Part shown: one piece after another, positions 8,340 to 17,445 of the stretch | How positions within the stretch are numbered: the first letter of the stretch is position 1 | How the letters are laid out: each line of letters begins with the position of its first letter | NCBI GenBank assembly: GCA_021324165.1 | Contig: JAJPJR010000012.1 | Coordinates: 1 to 33,145, forward strand | Direction: 5' to 3' | DNA: 33,145 nucleotides | Source: Armatimonadota bacterium | GTDB taxonomy: Bacteria > Armatimonadota > Fimbriimonadia > Fimbriimonadales > ATM1 | Made by a program: the position numbers and the translations under genes | The notes under the pieces: generated by a model | Seen by the model: only the letters and a program-made list of their open reading frames with translations | Told to the model about the DNA's origin: nothing | Database searches by the model: none

Positions 8340-9800
8340 ATGGATAAACGACAAAAAATCGCCCACTTGCTTCGCAGGTTCGGCTTGGGCGCAGGAAAGC
8401 ACGAACTCGATTTTTATGACAAATTAGGATTCGATTCGGCCGTGGATCGGCTGATTGATTACGACAATGTGGATGAAGAGTTTCCGTACACGTTTCCCGA
8501 ATTCATGATTGAAAAGAACGGAAACGTTGCGGTGGACTCATATCGTCCCGCAATCTGGTGGGCGCTGCGATTTGTGCTCACGCAACGCCCTTTGCAGGAA
8601 AAACTCACGCTGTTTTGGCACGATCATTTTGCGGTGAGCGGCACGAAAGTGGAGTTTGGGCCGGTGATGCACCAATACCAGGAAGTGTTGCGATTCCATG
8701 CTGCGGGAAACTTTCGGCAGCTTTTGGGCGCCGTGGCCCGCACACCCGCGATGATGCTGTATTTGGACAACAATCTGAACGCGAAGACAAAACCGAACGA
8801 GAACTTTTCGCGCGAACTGATGGAACTGTTCACTATGGGATCGGGCTACACAGAACAAGATGTGAAACAGGTCGCGCGCGCGTTTACGGGTTGGATTGTG
8901 GCGTTTGCCGTGGCCGAAAGCAACGGCCAGCATATTTATGACCAGATTAAAGACTGCATTTTGCAAAACAGGCCGGTTACCGCGTTTGCTGTGTTCCCCG
9001 AGATTCACGATACGGGTGAAAAAACCATTTTGGGCAAAACAGGAACGTTCGACGGTGCGCAAGTGCTCGATATGCTGGTTGAAAAAGAGGAGACCGGACG
9101 AAACATCACCAAAAAACTTTGGGAGTACTTTGCTTTTCACAACCCAGAGCCAAAACTCCAAGACCGGTTGACAAAGGCGTATTTCGACGGCAAATATGAG
9201 ATTCGCAAGATTTTGCGAACGATTGTGGAATCGGACGAGTTTTGGAGCGAAAAGTGCGTTCGCAGGAAGGTCAAAAGTCCGGTTGATTTTGTGGTGCCGA
9301 TCGCCCGCGCGATTGATTTTCGCAAATTCGCGCTTGCGATGCGTCCGCCGAAAATGCCGCTCCTGGCGCCGGCGAACGACATCGGCATGGGAATCGGTTA
9401 CGGGGTTTTCACCAGCATGACCAACCAAGGAATGCAGTTGATGTTTCCTCCGAACGTCGGCGGTTGGGAATGGGGCGACAAATGGATCAATTCCGCCACG
9501 ATGGCCGAACGCATGCAGATCGGCGACCTGTTTTTTGGCGATGAAAAAGACCAGCGGCTTACAGGATTTCTATCAAACTGGATCGTTTCGGAAGAATCTC
9601 CGAAGAACGCCGAAGAGTGCGTGCAAGTTTTGGCCAAAGTTTTCGATGCGCAGATTCCTCCCGATAAAATGAAAATTTTACAATCGGCGTGCGAGCAGCA
9701 CGGCGGCGTCGAGGCGCTGAAAGACCCCAAAAAAGCGTGCGTGATGCTGAAAGCAGTTTGCAAACTTCTGTTCGGTGCGCCAGAATATCAGTTCTGTTGA
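8340..9800 (+). CDS. DUF1800 family protein
   Basis: The 486-residue protein shows the DUF1800 pattern: an N-terminal HLLRRFGLGAG-type segment, RPLQEKLTLFWHDHFA, ENFSRELMELFTMG, YTEQDVKQVARAFTGW, and a later segment with MQLMFPPNVGGWEWG. The molecular function of the family is unknown. Members are usually encoded beside a DUF1501 (sulfatase-like) gene, which is absent here. No signal peptide is evident, unlike many relatives. A GGAGG site (8329-8333) 6 bases before the ATG fixes the start. Its TGA overlaps the likely TTG start of the Sua5-type gene. Confidence 0.85.
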   Translation: MDKRQKIAHLLRRFGLGAGKHELDFYDKLGFDSAVDRLIDYDNVDEEFPYTFPEFMIEKNGNVAVDSYRPAIWWALRFVLTQRPLQEKLTLFWHDHFAVSGTKVEFGPVMHQYQEVLRFHAAGNFRQLLGAVARTPAMMLYLDNNLNAKTKPNENFSRELMELFTMGSGYTEQDVKQVARAFTGWIVAFAVAESNGQHIYDQIKDCILQNRPVTAFAVFPEIHDTGEKTILGKTGTFDGAQVLDMLVEKEETGRNITKKLWEYFAFHNPEPKLQDRLTKAYFDGKYEIRKILRTIVESDEFWSEKCVRRKVKSPVDFVVPIARAIDFRKFALAMRPPKMPLLAPANDIGMGIGYGVFTSMTNQGMQLMFPPNVGGWEWGDKWINSATMAERMQIGDLFFGDEKDQRLTGFLSNWIVSEESPKNAEECVQVLAKVFDAQIPPDKMKILQSACEQHGGVEALKDPKKACVMLKAVCKLLFGAPEYQFC

Positions 9801-10723
9801 TACCCGAAGCCGAACTTCGCCGCGCCGCAGAAATCCTTCGAACAGGAGGCTTGGTGGCGTTTCCGACCGAAACCGTGTACGGTCTCGGCGCAAATGCGTT
9901 CGACGAATTGGCTGTGTCGCGCGTGTTTCAAATCAAACGCCGCCCGCCAACCAATCCGCTCATCGTTCATGTTTCGCATCTTGATCAAGCGAAAACTCTC
10001 GCCGCCGAATGGCCTCCGGCCGCGCATGAAATTGTCGAGGCGTTTTGGCCTGGACCGCTCACCATCGTGCTTCGCAAATCGCAACTTGTGAGTGCGCTCA
10101 TCACGGCAGGCGGCGAAACCGTTGCGCTGCGCATGCCGTCGCATCCGGTTGCGCAGGCGCTCTTGAAACTTTGTGAGTTTCCCATCGTTGCGCCAAGCGC
10201 CAACCTTTCCACCAAACTTTCTCCCACAACCGCCGCGCATGTGAAGCAGCAGCTCGGCGGTCAGATTGACATGATTTTAGATGGAGGACAGACCGACTGC
10301 GGAATCGAATCCACCGTGCTCGATCTTTCGATTGCGGCGCCCGCCATTCTTCGTCCGGGCGCGGTTACAAAGCAGCAGATCGAACGGGTGTTGGGCCGCA
10401 CCGTCCAAATCCACCGAGCATCCGCCAAATCTCCCGGATCGCGGGGAAAACATTACGCACCCAACGCCAAACTTGCACTTATCTCTGCGGCCGAAGAACC
10501 GCCAAGTGAGGTTGGAGCGCTGCTTCTTCGCGCCGCGCCGAGAGGCAAATGGCATTTTTCCATGCCCTCCGATCCCGCAGAATATGCCAAACAGTTGTAC
10601 GCAACGCTGCACACACTGGATCGAGCAGGAATCGAACAGATCGTCGTAGAATTACCGCCTGACGAGCCGGAATGGCTCGCCGTTAGAGACCGCCTTTTGC
10701 GCGCGGCAGGAGAAACCGAATGA
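9797..10723 (+). CDS. Threonylcarbamoyl-AMP synthase, Sua5 type
   Basis: This enzyme makes threonylcarbamoyl-AMP from Thr, bicarbonate and ATP for the t6A modification of ANN-decoding tRNAs. The YrdC core is clear: GGLVAFPTETVYGLGANAF, KRRPPTNPLIVH, AFWPGPLTIVL, VALRMPSH, PIVAPSANLS and the GIESTVLDL segment. After it come SPGSRGKHYAP, the Sua5 linker motif, and a short C-terminal Sua5 domain. The start is uncertain. TTG at 9797 gives TTGA overlap with the DUF1800 stop and 308 residues, but has no clear ribosome site; CTG at 9794 is an alternative. The stop overlaps the next ATG. Confidence 0.9.
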   Translation: MIPEAELRRAAEILRTGGLVAFPTETVYGLGANAFDELAVSRVFQIKRRPPTNPLIVHVSHLDQAKTLAAEWPPAAHEIVEAFWPGPLTIVLRKSQLVSALITAGGETVALRMPSHPVAQALLKLCEFPIVAPSANLSTKLSPTTAAHVKQQLGGQIDMILDGGQTDCGIESTVLDLSIAAPAILRPGAVTKQQIERVLGRTVQIHRASAKSPGSRGKHYAPNAKLALISAAEEPPSEVGALLLRAAPRGKWHFSMPSDPAEYAKQLYATLHTLDRAGIEQIVVELPPDEPEWLAVRDRLLRAAGETE

Positions 10724-11850
10724 ATGTTGACAAAGAAACGATGACGCTGCTCGACTCGAAATACGACGGGTATTTAGAGGGCAGATTGGTGGACGGATTC
10801 ATCCACGATTTTGGAATCAGATTTGCGGCCGGTCACTGGTGCGCTGGTGAATTCTTCGATAGATTTTGTCCTGTGGGCTACAACAGCAACGATCCCAATT
10901 TCAAAGACACAATTCCCGACCAGATCGAACGCGTGGCAAAAGCAGGCATCAAAGGCATCGAGTTTCATGAACGCAGTTTCATTGATTCGCATTACGCCGT
11001 TGATCAACAAGCTGTCAACGCCATTTCATCGGCCCTCATTCAACACGGTGTCATTCCTACCAACATGAACATGAACACCTGGACCGATCCGAAGTGGAAG
11101 TTTGGCGGCATCACGCATCCCGATTCGGGCGTTCGCAAAGAGTGCGTTGATCTTTGCCTGCAAGGCATCGAGATCGCAAAAACCATCGGCTGCGTGAGCG
11201 GAAACTTATGGCCGGGATCCGATGGGTGGGATTATCACTTCGAAACCGATTATGGCAAACGGTTTTCGTGGTACATCGAAGGCTGCACCGCCATTGCCGA
11301 ACGCGCCGACAAGCTTGGCCTGAAATTTGGCACCGAACCCAAACAGAAAGAGCCGCGCGAAGGAAACATGATCGTGAACACCGTTGCCAAAGCCGCGCTG
11401 GTAGCCCAAGAGGTAAACAAAAATCTGGGCAAAACCGTTATGGGAGTGGTGATTGATTATGGCCACGAACAGATGGTGGGCAACACGCCTGCCGATTCGC
11501 TCTATATGCTCAAGCGCGTGGGTGTGCCCATCGCCAATTTTCACATCAACGGCGCGAAATACAACAGCAACGATGAAGATCGCATCGCCGGAACCGACGA
11601 TGTGTGGAGGCTGATCGAATTCTGCTATGCGGCCATTGACACAGGCTACGACGGCTGGTTTGGAGAAGACCAGTTCACCTATCGCACTGAGCAGACAAGA
11701 TCCATGCGCCAAAGCATGGAGTTTTTTGCAAACTGCATGAAAAAGGCGTTGAAAATCTACGCGCGCAAATCCGATCTCGACGCGGCAATGACCACTGGAG
11801 ATGCATGCAACACCATTGATGTAGTGAAAAAAATTATTTACAACGGATAG
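10720..11850 (+). CDS. Xylose-isomerase-like TIM-barrel sugar isomerase/epimerase
   Basis: The 376-residue protein belongs to the AP-endonuclease-2/xylose isomerase-like fold. Candidate metal ligands occur in the family order: E206 in GTEPKQKEPREG, D246 with H249 in VIDYGHE, H275 in NFHINGAK and E316 in WFGEDQF. The EPK.xEP block resembles true xylose isomerase. The substrate cannot be told from sequence; xylose, rhamnose or an inositol-type sugar are all possible. The start is supported by AGGAGA (10708-10713) with 6-base spacing and by ATGA overlap with the Sua5-type gene. It converges with the DUF72 gene, with only 7 bases between the stops. Confidence 0.75.
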   Translation: MNVDKETMTLLDSKYDGYLEGRLVDGFIHDFGIRFAAGHWCAGEFFDRFCPVGYNSNDPNFKDTIPDQIERVAKAGIKGIEFHERSFIDSHYAVDQQAVNAISSALIQHGVIPTNMNMNTWTDPKWKFGGITHPDSGVRKECVDLCLQGIEIAKTIGCVSGNLWPGSDGWDYHFETDYGKRFSWYIEGCTAIAERADKLGLKFGTEPKQKEPREGNMIVNTVAKAALVAQEVNKNLGKTVMGVVIDYGHEQMVGNTPADSLYMLKRVGVPIANFHINGAKYNSNDEDRIAGTDDVWRLIEFCYAAIDTGYDGWFGEDQFTYRTEQTRSMRQSMEFFANCMKKALKIYARKSDLDAAMTTGDACNTIDVVKKIIYNG

Positions 11851-11857
11851 CCGCTCT

Positions 11858-12664
11858 TCAATCGCCAAACAGCGAGCTTTGCTGGCGCTTTGTGGGCACG
11901 CCCAACAACTCCGCCAGTTGCCGCGCGTTTGTAACGGCTTGCGCGCCGTAATGGTTGTTGAAAAACAGAAACACGTCTTGCGCTGCTTCGGCGATCTTCA
12001 TCACATCGGGCACAAACTGTTGCAGTTCGTGCTCGGTGTAAAGATAGTCGTACCGTTCCCATGCCTCTTCGTGCTCGTGCCATTTTGCAGCGTTGCGTCC
12101 ATGAAAACGAAAGTAAGCCGTTTGGGAAACGGCGATCGGGTGCCACCCGGCAAGTCCTTTCAACTTCGGCTCATCAACAACGCACAGTGTGGTTCCGGTA
12201 TCTTTCAAAAACCGGATCAGTTCGTCGCGCATCCAATCGCCGCTGCGAAACTCCACGCACAACGGCTGCAGTTCGGCGCAAATCCGGCTGAGATATTCGA
12301 TATTCTCATCGCAATAGCGAAACGATTCGGGAAACTGCGCCAACTGCATCGCCAGCTTTCCTGCGCGTCTAAACGGCGCATTCTGATCCAAACTTTTTCG
12401 AATCGCATCTTCGGGATCCGATCTTTCATGGGTCAATGCCCGGTTCAACTTTACGCAAAACCGAAAATCGGCAGGAGCCTTTTCAACCAGCGATTCGCAC
12501 GTTTGTGCCGAAAGCCAGCCGTAATAGCTCGAATCAATCTCCACGCACCTGAATTCGGTCGAATAGTATTCGAACAGCCTGCCCCCGACCGATGGCGGAT
12601 AGTATCGCCCCACCCAATCACGATAACTGAAGCCGCAGGTGCCGATCCAAATGCGAGCGCTCAC
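11858..12664 (-). CDS. DUF72 (YecE-like) protein
   Basis: The 268-residue protein starts with the DUF72 signature [17 protein letters not shown]. It continues with [54 protein letters not shown] and the typical [14 protein letters not shown] segment. The family adopts a TIM-barrel-like fold of unknown function. Length is normal. The GTG start overlaps the TGA of the CoA-transferase gene (GTGA), so the two are translated as one unit. Confidence 0.88.
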   Translation of the reverse strand: MSARIWIGTCGFSYRDWVGRYYPPSVGGRLFEYYSTEFRCVEIDSSYYGWLSAQTCESLVEKAPADFRFCVKLNRALTHERSDPEDAIRKSLDQNAPFRRAGKLAMQLAQFPESFRYCDENIEYLSRICAELQPLCVEFRSGDWMRDELIRFLKDTGTTLCVVDEPKLKGLAGWHPIAVSQTAYFRFHGRNAAKWHEHEEAWERYDYLYTEHELQQFVPDVMKIAEAAQDVFLFFNNHYGAQAVTNARQLAELLGVPTKRQQSSLFGD

Positions 12665-13359
12665 GACGCCGAAACGGTGCGCTGCTCGATCCGCTTTTCA
12701 AACTGGCCCTGCACAATCATATCCACATAAATCCCAGGTGTGTGAATGCAATCCGGATCGAGCGTTCCAATTTCGACAATCTCCTCGACTTCGGCGATCG
12801 TCACTGCCGCGGCCGTCGCCATCATCGGGTTAAAGTTCCGAGCAGTTTTGCGGTAAATCAGATTCCCCGCCCTGTCGCCTTTCCACGCTTTAACGATTGC
12901 AAGATCGGCTTTCAACGCCTTTTCCAACACATACCACCTGCCGTCAATCTCGCGCGTTTCTTTGCCTTCGGCAACCAGCGTGCCGTATCCGGTGGGTGTG
13001 AAAAATGCCGGAATCCCCGCACCGCCCGCTCGAATCCGCTCCGCCAATGTGCCCTGTGGAACCAACTCCAACTCCAGTTCACCCGACAAGCACTGCCTTT
13101 CGAACTCCTCATTTTCGCCCACATAACTGGCGATCATTTTCTTAATCTGCTTCGTCGCCAGCAACAAACCTAAACCAAAATCATCAACTCCAGCGTTGTT
13201 GCTGATCACCGTCAACCCTTTCACACCCGTGTCACGCAATGCAACGATCAGATTCTCAGGAAGCCCACAAAGCCCAAAGCCTCCAGACATCACGGTCATT
13301 CCATCGCGGACCCCAGCGCGCGACAACGCCTGCTTTGCATCCGAAACTGTCTTATTCAC
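12661..13359 (-). CDS. 3-oxoacid CoA-transferase, subunit A
   Basis: The A subunit of a class I CoA-transferase (SCOT/ScoA type) moves CoA between succinyl-CoA and acetoacetate or a similar 3-oxoacid. Family blocks are nearly textbook: [57 protein letters not shown] and [11 protein letters not shown]. The GTG at 13359 gives 232 residues, the normal size, with the family's N-terminal form; the open frame upstream is not family-like. The B subunit, which carries the catalytic Glu, is normally the next gene but is missing. A DUF72 gene takes that place. Either a B subunit is encoded elsewhere or this is a remnant. Confidence 0.92.
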   Translation of the reverse strand: MNKTVSDAKQALSRAGVRDGMTVMSGGFGLCGLPENLIVALRDTGVKGLTVISNNAGVDDFGLGLLLATKQIKKMIASYVGENEEFERQCLSGELELELVPQGTLAERIRAGGAGIPAFFTPTGYGTLVAEGKETREIDGRWYVLEKALKADLAIVKAWKGDRAGNLIYRKTARNFNPMMATAAAVTIAEVEEIVEIGTLDPDCIHTPGIYVDMIVQGQFEKRIEQRTVSAS

Positions 13360-13366
13360 TTCCCGC

Positions 13367-13372
13367 GTTATA
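13367..13372 (-). promoter_or_regulatory. Possible -10 box (TATAAC) before the CoA-transferase gene
   Basis: On the minus strand TATAAC ends 7 bases before the GTG start, which would put transcription initiation at or next to the start codon (leaderless). No ribosome site with good spacing is visible. A weak -35-like TTGCCG lies only 14 bases upstream. Confidence 0.35.
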
Positions 13373-13394
13373 CCCCTGCCCGCAAACGGCAAAA

Positions 13395-13414
13395 GGGACG
13401 GACCAGTCCGTCCC
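13395..13414. promoter_or_regulatory. Perfect inverted repeat upstream of the CoA-transferase gene
   Basis: GGGACGGA (13395-13402) and TCCGTCCC (13407-13414) form a perfect 8-bp dyad around 4 bases, directly upstream of the putative promoter at 13367-13372. It could be an operator. No T-run follows, so a terminator is less likely. The rest of 13415-13614, between the divergent genes, shows no gene or strong signal. Confidence 0.4.
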
Positions 13415-13614
13415 AATTGCGCCAATCGCGAAGTTTTCCCCAAATGGGAAAACAGTTCGCGGCTCTCCTTCCTCCGCGGTTTCCCGCAGGCGTGACAAAG
13501 CCAATTCTACATAACCCACGATAAATTTCAACCCGTTTTGACCTGTTAAATGTACCAGGTTTGGCTCCGCCCGGACTCGGTTGGCGCGACGGTTGCACCA
13601 CCAAACGACCGACA

Positions 13615-14085
13615 ATGGAAAAAGTCGTGTTCGGCCTCATCCTATATGCGATCATCGCATTCGTCATCGCCCTTACGGCCAACTGGGTGCGGTCGCTGTT
13701 CACCAAAACCGGTTCGATCGGCGATGCGCCTGCCGCAGGACGAATTTTGGTGCTTTGGCTCGTCGTGATGGCGATGCCTTATGGATGGGTGGAGTTTCAA
13801 ACCGCGCGTCACAAAACCGAATTCGATGACATTGTGGATTACGCCGCCAAGGGCAAGAAAATCTCCGGAGATGTTCTGTACACCAAAGTGCAGCACCTGT
13901 GGGGAGGCAAAGCCAAACTTCTGGTTGTAACCCAAGAAACCGAAGAGTGGGGCGGCACTTACCGCGACCTTTATCAACTGGTTTGCACGCAAGACGACAA
14001 AAACCGATGGGAACTCGAGGAAGTCCGTCCCATCAACACTTCCAAAGGCGATTCTGCAGGCTTCGTGTTCCCGCCTTATTGGTAA
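13615..14085 (+). CDS. Small membrane protein of unknown function
   Basis: Not a family I recognise. The 156 residues begin with a hydrophobic helix (about 4-24, VVFGLILYAIIAFVIAL), a short basic/polar loop, and a second helix (about 44-60, RILVLWLVVMAMPYGW). A soluble C-terminal half of about 95 residues follows, mixed alpha/beta in character and ending PPYW. It is likely anchored in the inner membrane with both termini on the same side. The ATG at 13615 is chosen because both helices follow directly; a TTG at 13561 in frame is possible but adds an unlikely basic segment. Its last 10 bases overlap the 3' end of purK on the opposite strand. Confidence 0.6.
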   Translation: MEKVVFGLILYAIIAFVIALTANWVRSLFTKTGSIGDAPAAGRILVLWLVVMAMPYGWVEFQTARHKTEFDDIVDYAAKGKKISGDVLYTKVQHLWGGKAKLLVVTQETEEWGGTYRDLYQLVCTQDDKNRWELEEVRPINTSKGDSAGFVFPPYW

Positions 14086-15113
14086 GGTTCAACAATCTCG
14101 GTTATGTGGCCGATTTTTCTTCCGGGCCTCGGCTGTTTGCCATACATGTGAACGAACCGTTTCTCGTTGGGTTCTGGAACTCCAGCGTCCTCGCCGATGA
14201 TGTTCGTCATCACACACCGATACCGATTCGCCGTGCTGCCCAGCGGCAAACCGCAAACCGCCCGCAAATGGTTTTCGAACTGGCTCGTCACCGCGCCTTC
14301 GATGCTCCAATGTCCCGAATTGTGCACGCGCGGCGCAAACTCGTTTGCCAACAGTTCACTTCCCACTTGAAACAGTTCAATCGCGAGCACTCCCGAATAG
14401 TTCAGCGCCTCCAACATCCGCTTCGCATAAGATTCTGCGGCCGATTGCAGCGTTTGACTCACGTTCGGCGCCGGAGAGATCGTGGTTCGCAAAATCCCTT
14501 CGGAGTGATGGTTTTCAACCAAGTTGTAATGCGCGATCTCGCCGTTCGTTCCGCGCACAGCGATGATGGATAGTTCCCGGTCGAATGCCACGCGCTTCTC
14601 TAAAATGCACTCTTTTCCGCGGAATTCTGCCAGCCGTGCGGCATCGTCAGCCGTATCAATTCTCATCTGCCCCTTTCCGTCATATCCCATTCGGCGGGTT
14701 TTCAAAATGCACGGCGCATTCAGTTTTTCAAGGGCGGCAGTAAACTCCCCCTCGGTTTGCACAAGTTCATACGGCGCTGCCGGAATGCCCAGTTTGCCAA
14801 ATAACGCTTTTTCTTTTGCGCGGTCTTGAGTCTGTTCCAGAGCGGTGATGCTCGGGCGCACCGGAGCAAACCGCTCAACAAACCGCGCCGTTTCAACCGG
14901 CACGTTCTCCCATTCGAAAGTGATCACGTCGCAGCCTTCGGCAAAACGCGCGAGATTTTGCTCATCGCACCAATCTCCCACGATCAGTTCGGCGATCTGC
15001 CCGGCACACGCATCGGCGGCTTTGTCATAAAACTTGCAGCGCAAATTCAGCGCGCCCGCCGCTTCCGCAAGCATTCTGCCCAGTTGTCCGCCGCCAAGTA
15101 CGCCGATCGTCAC
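14076..15113 (-). CDS. purK: N5-carboxyaminoimidazole ribonucleotide synthase
   Basis: PurK is an ATP-grasp enzyme that carboxylates AIR to N5-CAIR with ATP and bicarbonate, feeding PurE in purine synthesis. The 345 residues show the N-terminal [22 protein letters not shown], the ATP-grasp region with [13 protein letters not shown] and GVLAIELF, then [13 protein letters not shown], all family hallmarks. The GTG start overlaps the purE stop (GTGA). The gene runs convergently into the small membrane-protein gene with a 10-base overlap of coding ends. Confidence 0.96.
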   Translation of the reverse strand: MTIGVLGGGQLGRMLAEAAGALNLRCKFYDKAADACAGQIAELIVGDWCDEQNLARFAEGCDVITFEWENVPVETARFVERFAPVRPSITALEQTQDRAKEKALFGKLGIPAAPYELVQTEGEFTAALEKLNAPCILKTRRMGYDGKGQMRIDTADDAARLAEFRGKECILEKRVAFDRELSIIAVRGTNGEIAHYNLVENHHSEGILRTTISPAPNVSQTLQSAAESYAKRMLEALNYSGVLAIELFQVGSELLANEFAPRVHNSGHWSIEGAVTSQFENHLRAVCGLPLGSTANRYRCVMTNIIGEDAGVPEPNEKRFVHMYGKQPRPGRKIGHITEIVEPYQ

Positions 15114-15607
15114 GAACGAACCCTGGGATCAGGACGCTTCAAAACTTTGTTCGTTTGATCTTTGCGAAACTTTTCTATGGCTTTTGCGATTTTCGGGTTT
15201 TCAAGCGCAAGGATCGCTCCTGCCATCAATCCTGCGTTGCGTGCGCCGGCTTCGCCGATCGCGAGTGTCGCCACAGGAATTCCTGCGGGCATTTGCGCCA
15301 TAGAAAGAAGCGAATCCAACCCTTTCAACGCTTTGGATTCGATCGGCACTCCCAAAACCGGCAGCCGCGTTTTCGAAGCGATCATGCCCGGAAGATGCGC
15401 TGCTCCGCCCGCGCCCGCAATAATCACCCGCAAACCTCTGTCAATTGCCGTTGAAGCGTATTTGAACAGCAGATCGGGCGTGCGGTGCGCTGAAACCACT
15501 TTGACCTCATAAGGCACCGCCAACTTGTCCAAAAACTCGGCGGCGCGCGCCATCGTCGGCCAGTCCGACTCCGAACCCATCACGATTCCAACCAACGGTT
15601 TTGCCAC
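15110..15607 (-). CDS. purE: N5-CAIR mutase, class I
   Basis: PurE converts N5-CAIR to CAIR, the step after PurK. The 165-residue protein carries [19 protein letters not shown] and [18 protein letters not shown], the phosphate- and substrate-binding loops of class I PurE. Length is normal. The start is GTG, 9 bases after the mazG stop, without a convincing ribosome site. A TAAAAT box (15614-15619) ends 6 bases before it. The purE-purK order with overlapping reading frames is the usual functional pair. Confidence 0.96.
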   Translation of the reverse strand: MAKPLVGIVMGSESDWPTMARAAEFLDKLAVPYEVKVVSAHRTPDLLFKYASTAIDRGLRVIIAGAGGAAHLPGMIASKTRLPVLGVPIESKALKGLDSLLSMAQMPAGIPVATLAIGEAGARNAGLMAGAILALENPKIAKAIEKFRKDQTNKVLKRPDPRVRS

Positions 15608-15613
15608 GACTCG

Positions 15614-15619
15614 ATTTTA
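15614..15619 (-). promoter_or_regulatory. Possible -10 box (TAAAAT) before purE
   Basis: On the minus strand TAAAAT incorporates the TAA stop of mazG and ends 6 bases before the purE GTG. This is the spacing expected for a leaderless transcript. No -35 was found. Confidence 0.35.
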
Positions 15620-16390
15620 CCGTTCGGCGGCTTTGGCTTGATTCCAAAGATCGTCCCACTCTTCGGCTGTCATCTGTTTCAAAGGCTTTTGTGCGGTTCG
15701 TTCCATCATTTCAAACCGGCGGACGAATCGGTCAATCATTTTGCGCAATGCGTCCTCGGGTTCCACATCCAGCCATCTGCACAGGTTCACCAGCGCAAAC
15801 AGGAAATCGCCCAATTCGGCCTCGATCTCCGCTTTGTCTGCGTTCAGTTCCGCCGCGCGCAGTTCGTTCAACTCTTCGAAAACTTTGTGCATCACCGCTT
15901 CTTTCGAAGGCCATTCGAACCCAGCGCGCGCCGCCCGCTTGCTGATTTCAAAAGCGCGCAGCAGCGATGGAAGCGATTTCGGCACCCCGCCGATCGCCGA
16001 ACGCGCCCATCCCGATTCCATCCGTTTGATTTCGTCCCAATTTGCCAAAACCTGTTCGGGTGTGCTTTCGTTGACATCTCCAAAAACGTGCGGATGCCTG
16101 CGCACAAGTTTCTGTTTCACCGTTTCGATCACGTCTTGAATGTCGAATCCGCCCGCGGCGGCTGACATCTGCGCGTGCATCACCGGCTGCAAAATGAGAT
16201 CGCCCAACTCCTCTTTCAGCCGTTCAGGATCTTTGGCATCAATCGCTTCAACGGTTTCATAGGTCTCTTCGATCAGATGCCGTTTCAGCGATTCGTGAGT
16301 CTGAGCCTTGTCCCAAGGGCAGCCGCCGGGCCCCAGCAGCCGGTTTGCGATGTAAACCAAACCGTCAAACCCTTCAGGAATCTCTTCCAA
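15617..16390 (-). CDS. mazG: Nucleoside triphosphate pyrophosphohydrolase MazG
   Basis: MazG hydrolyses NTPs and dNTPs to monophosphates and clears aberrant or signalling nucleotides. Two MazG helical domains are visible. The N-terminal one has CPWDKAQTHESL, the metal motif EETYE (EExxE) and EELGDLILQ. The C-terminal one has EELNE and EAELGDFLFALVNL. This two-domain, 257-residue form matches the Escherichia coli type. The start appears to be TTG at 16390, one base after the PPIase stop, so the gene probably depends on coupling to it. Confidence 0.93.
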   Translation of the reverse strand: MEEIPEGFDGLVYIANRLLGPGGCPWDKAQTHESLKRHLIEETYETVEAIDAKDPERLKEELGDLILQPVMHAQMSAAAGGFDIQDVIETVKQKLVRRHPHVFGDVNESTPEQVLANWDEIKRMESGWARSAIGGVPKSLPSLLRAFEISKRAARAGFEWPSKEAVMHKVFEELNELRAAELNADKAEIEAELGDFLFALVNLCRWLDVEPEDALRKMIDRFVRRFEMMERTAQKPLKQMTAEEWDDLWNQAKAAER

Positions 16391-16391
16391 C

Positions 16392-17345
16392 TCAGTTGTT
16401 TCCCAGCGAATTGAGATAATCCTGCAAATACAAATCCCAAAGTTTTTTCAACCCTGGGCTCGATATTTCGATTTTCGCCGATTTCAACGCGTTCACCATC
16501 ATTTCGCGAACGTTGTTTTTGTGCCTGCCGATTTCGATCATCAGCGTCTGCCGAATCTGTTTTTTGAGTTTATCATCCAACGGCAGCTGCTTCGATTCGG
16601 TTTTTGCTTCCACGCGATATTTGGCCAAGTCGCCGTCTACTTCGATCCATGCCGTATCGCTTCCGGGGGCCGTTCGGCTCACTTCGTTCAACACATTCTG
16701 CGGCAATTGAGAAATCGGAACGGTGGGCAGATCTCCTCCGCTGAATTTCGTAATGTCCACCGACATCGTCCTCGCCACCTCTTCAAACCGTTTCGTTTTC
16801 AAAGCGTCTTCGGCTTTGGCTTTGTCGGCGGGATGTACCACCAGCACACGCAGTTTCACGGTCGCAGGCGTGGCATACATTACCTTGTTCGTGCCGTAAT
16901 GTTCGGCAACTTCCTGATCGGTTACTTTAACGCCCAGTGTAATCAGATTCACCTGCGCAAGTTCCACCAGCAGGTCGCCTTTCAATTCGGCTTCGGTCAT
17001 GCCCAAATCAATCAACCGCGAATACCGTGTGGGATCATCGCTTTTTCGAGCCGCGAACTCCGCATCAACTTCGGCTTGCGTGGGCAGCACGCCTTTGCTT
17101 TTTGCCAGCTGCAAAATCAGTTTTTGCGTGATCAAATTCACCACGGCAAAATAAGCGGGCGGCCGCTCGATAAACTGGTTTCCTTGTCGTTGACCCACGC
17201 CCGACAAAAACTCCATCGTTCGGTAATACTCGCCTGTTTTCACCTGCTCGCCATTCACCGAAACCACCACTTTGTTCGGGTCAATGGTTTGCGCCGCCGA
17301 AAGTGCGGCGGTCAGACCCGCGAAAATCAGGAACAAGGTTTTCAT
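16392..17345 (-). CDS. Exported PpiC/SurA-like peptidyl-prolyl isomerase
   Basis: The 317-residue protein has a signal peptide (MKTLFLIFAGLTAALSAAQT) followed by a SurA-type N-terminal chaperone region: VVVSVNGEQVKTGEYYRTM, then INLITQKLILQ-like helices with TQAEVDAEFAARK. A parvulin-type segment (about 170-260) includes FEEVARTMSVD and FSGGDLPTVPISQLP, and a helical C-terminus follows. It probably folds envelope proteins in the periplasm. The parvulin core is not a strong match, so isomerase activity is less certain than the chaperone architecture. ATG at 17345 has an AGG at 6-base spacing; an in-frame ATG at 17351 is possible. It is followed by mazG after one base. Confidence 0.78.
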   Translation of the reverse strand: MKTLFLIFAGLTAALSAAQTIDPNKVVVSVNGEQVKTGEYYRTMEFLSGVGQRQGNQFIERPPAYFAVVNLITQKLILQLAKSKGVLPTQAEVDAEFAARKSDDPTRYSRLIDLGMTEAELKGDLLVELAQVNLITLGVKVTDQEVAEHYGTNKVMYATPATVKLRVLVVHPADKAKAEDALKTKRFEEVARTMSVDITKFSGGDLPTVPISQLPQNVLNEVSRTAPGSDTAWIEVDGDLAKYRVEAKTESKQLPLDDKLKKQIRQTLMIEIGRHKNNVREMMVNALKSAKIEISSPGLKKLWDLYLQDYLNSLGNN

Positions 17346-17355
17346 CTTCATCCTG

Positions 17356-17361
17356 ATTTTA
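17356..17361 (-). promoter_or_regulatory. Possible -10 box (TAAAAT) for the PPIase-mazG-pur run
   Basis: On the minus strand TAAAAT lies 10 bases before the chosen ATG (17345) and 4 bases before the alternative ATG (17351). A start site about 7 nt downstream of the box would leave only the inner ATG on the transcript with a very short leader. No -35 was recognised. Confidence 0.4.
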
Positions 17362-17445
17362 GACGATTGACCGGTTTTGCCGGGTCGGAACGGCCCAATC
17401 CGAAAGATTCTTGGTTGAAAACCTGGCCCCAAAAACACTATCTGC

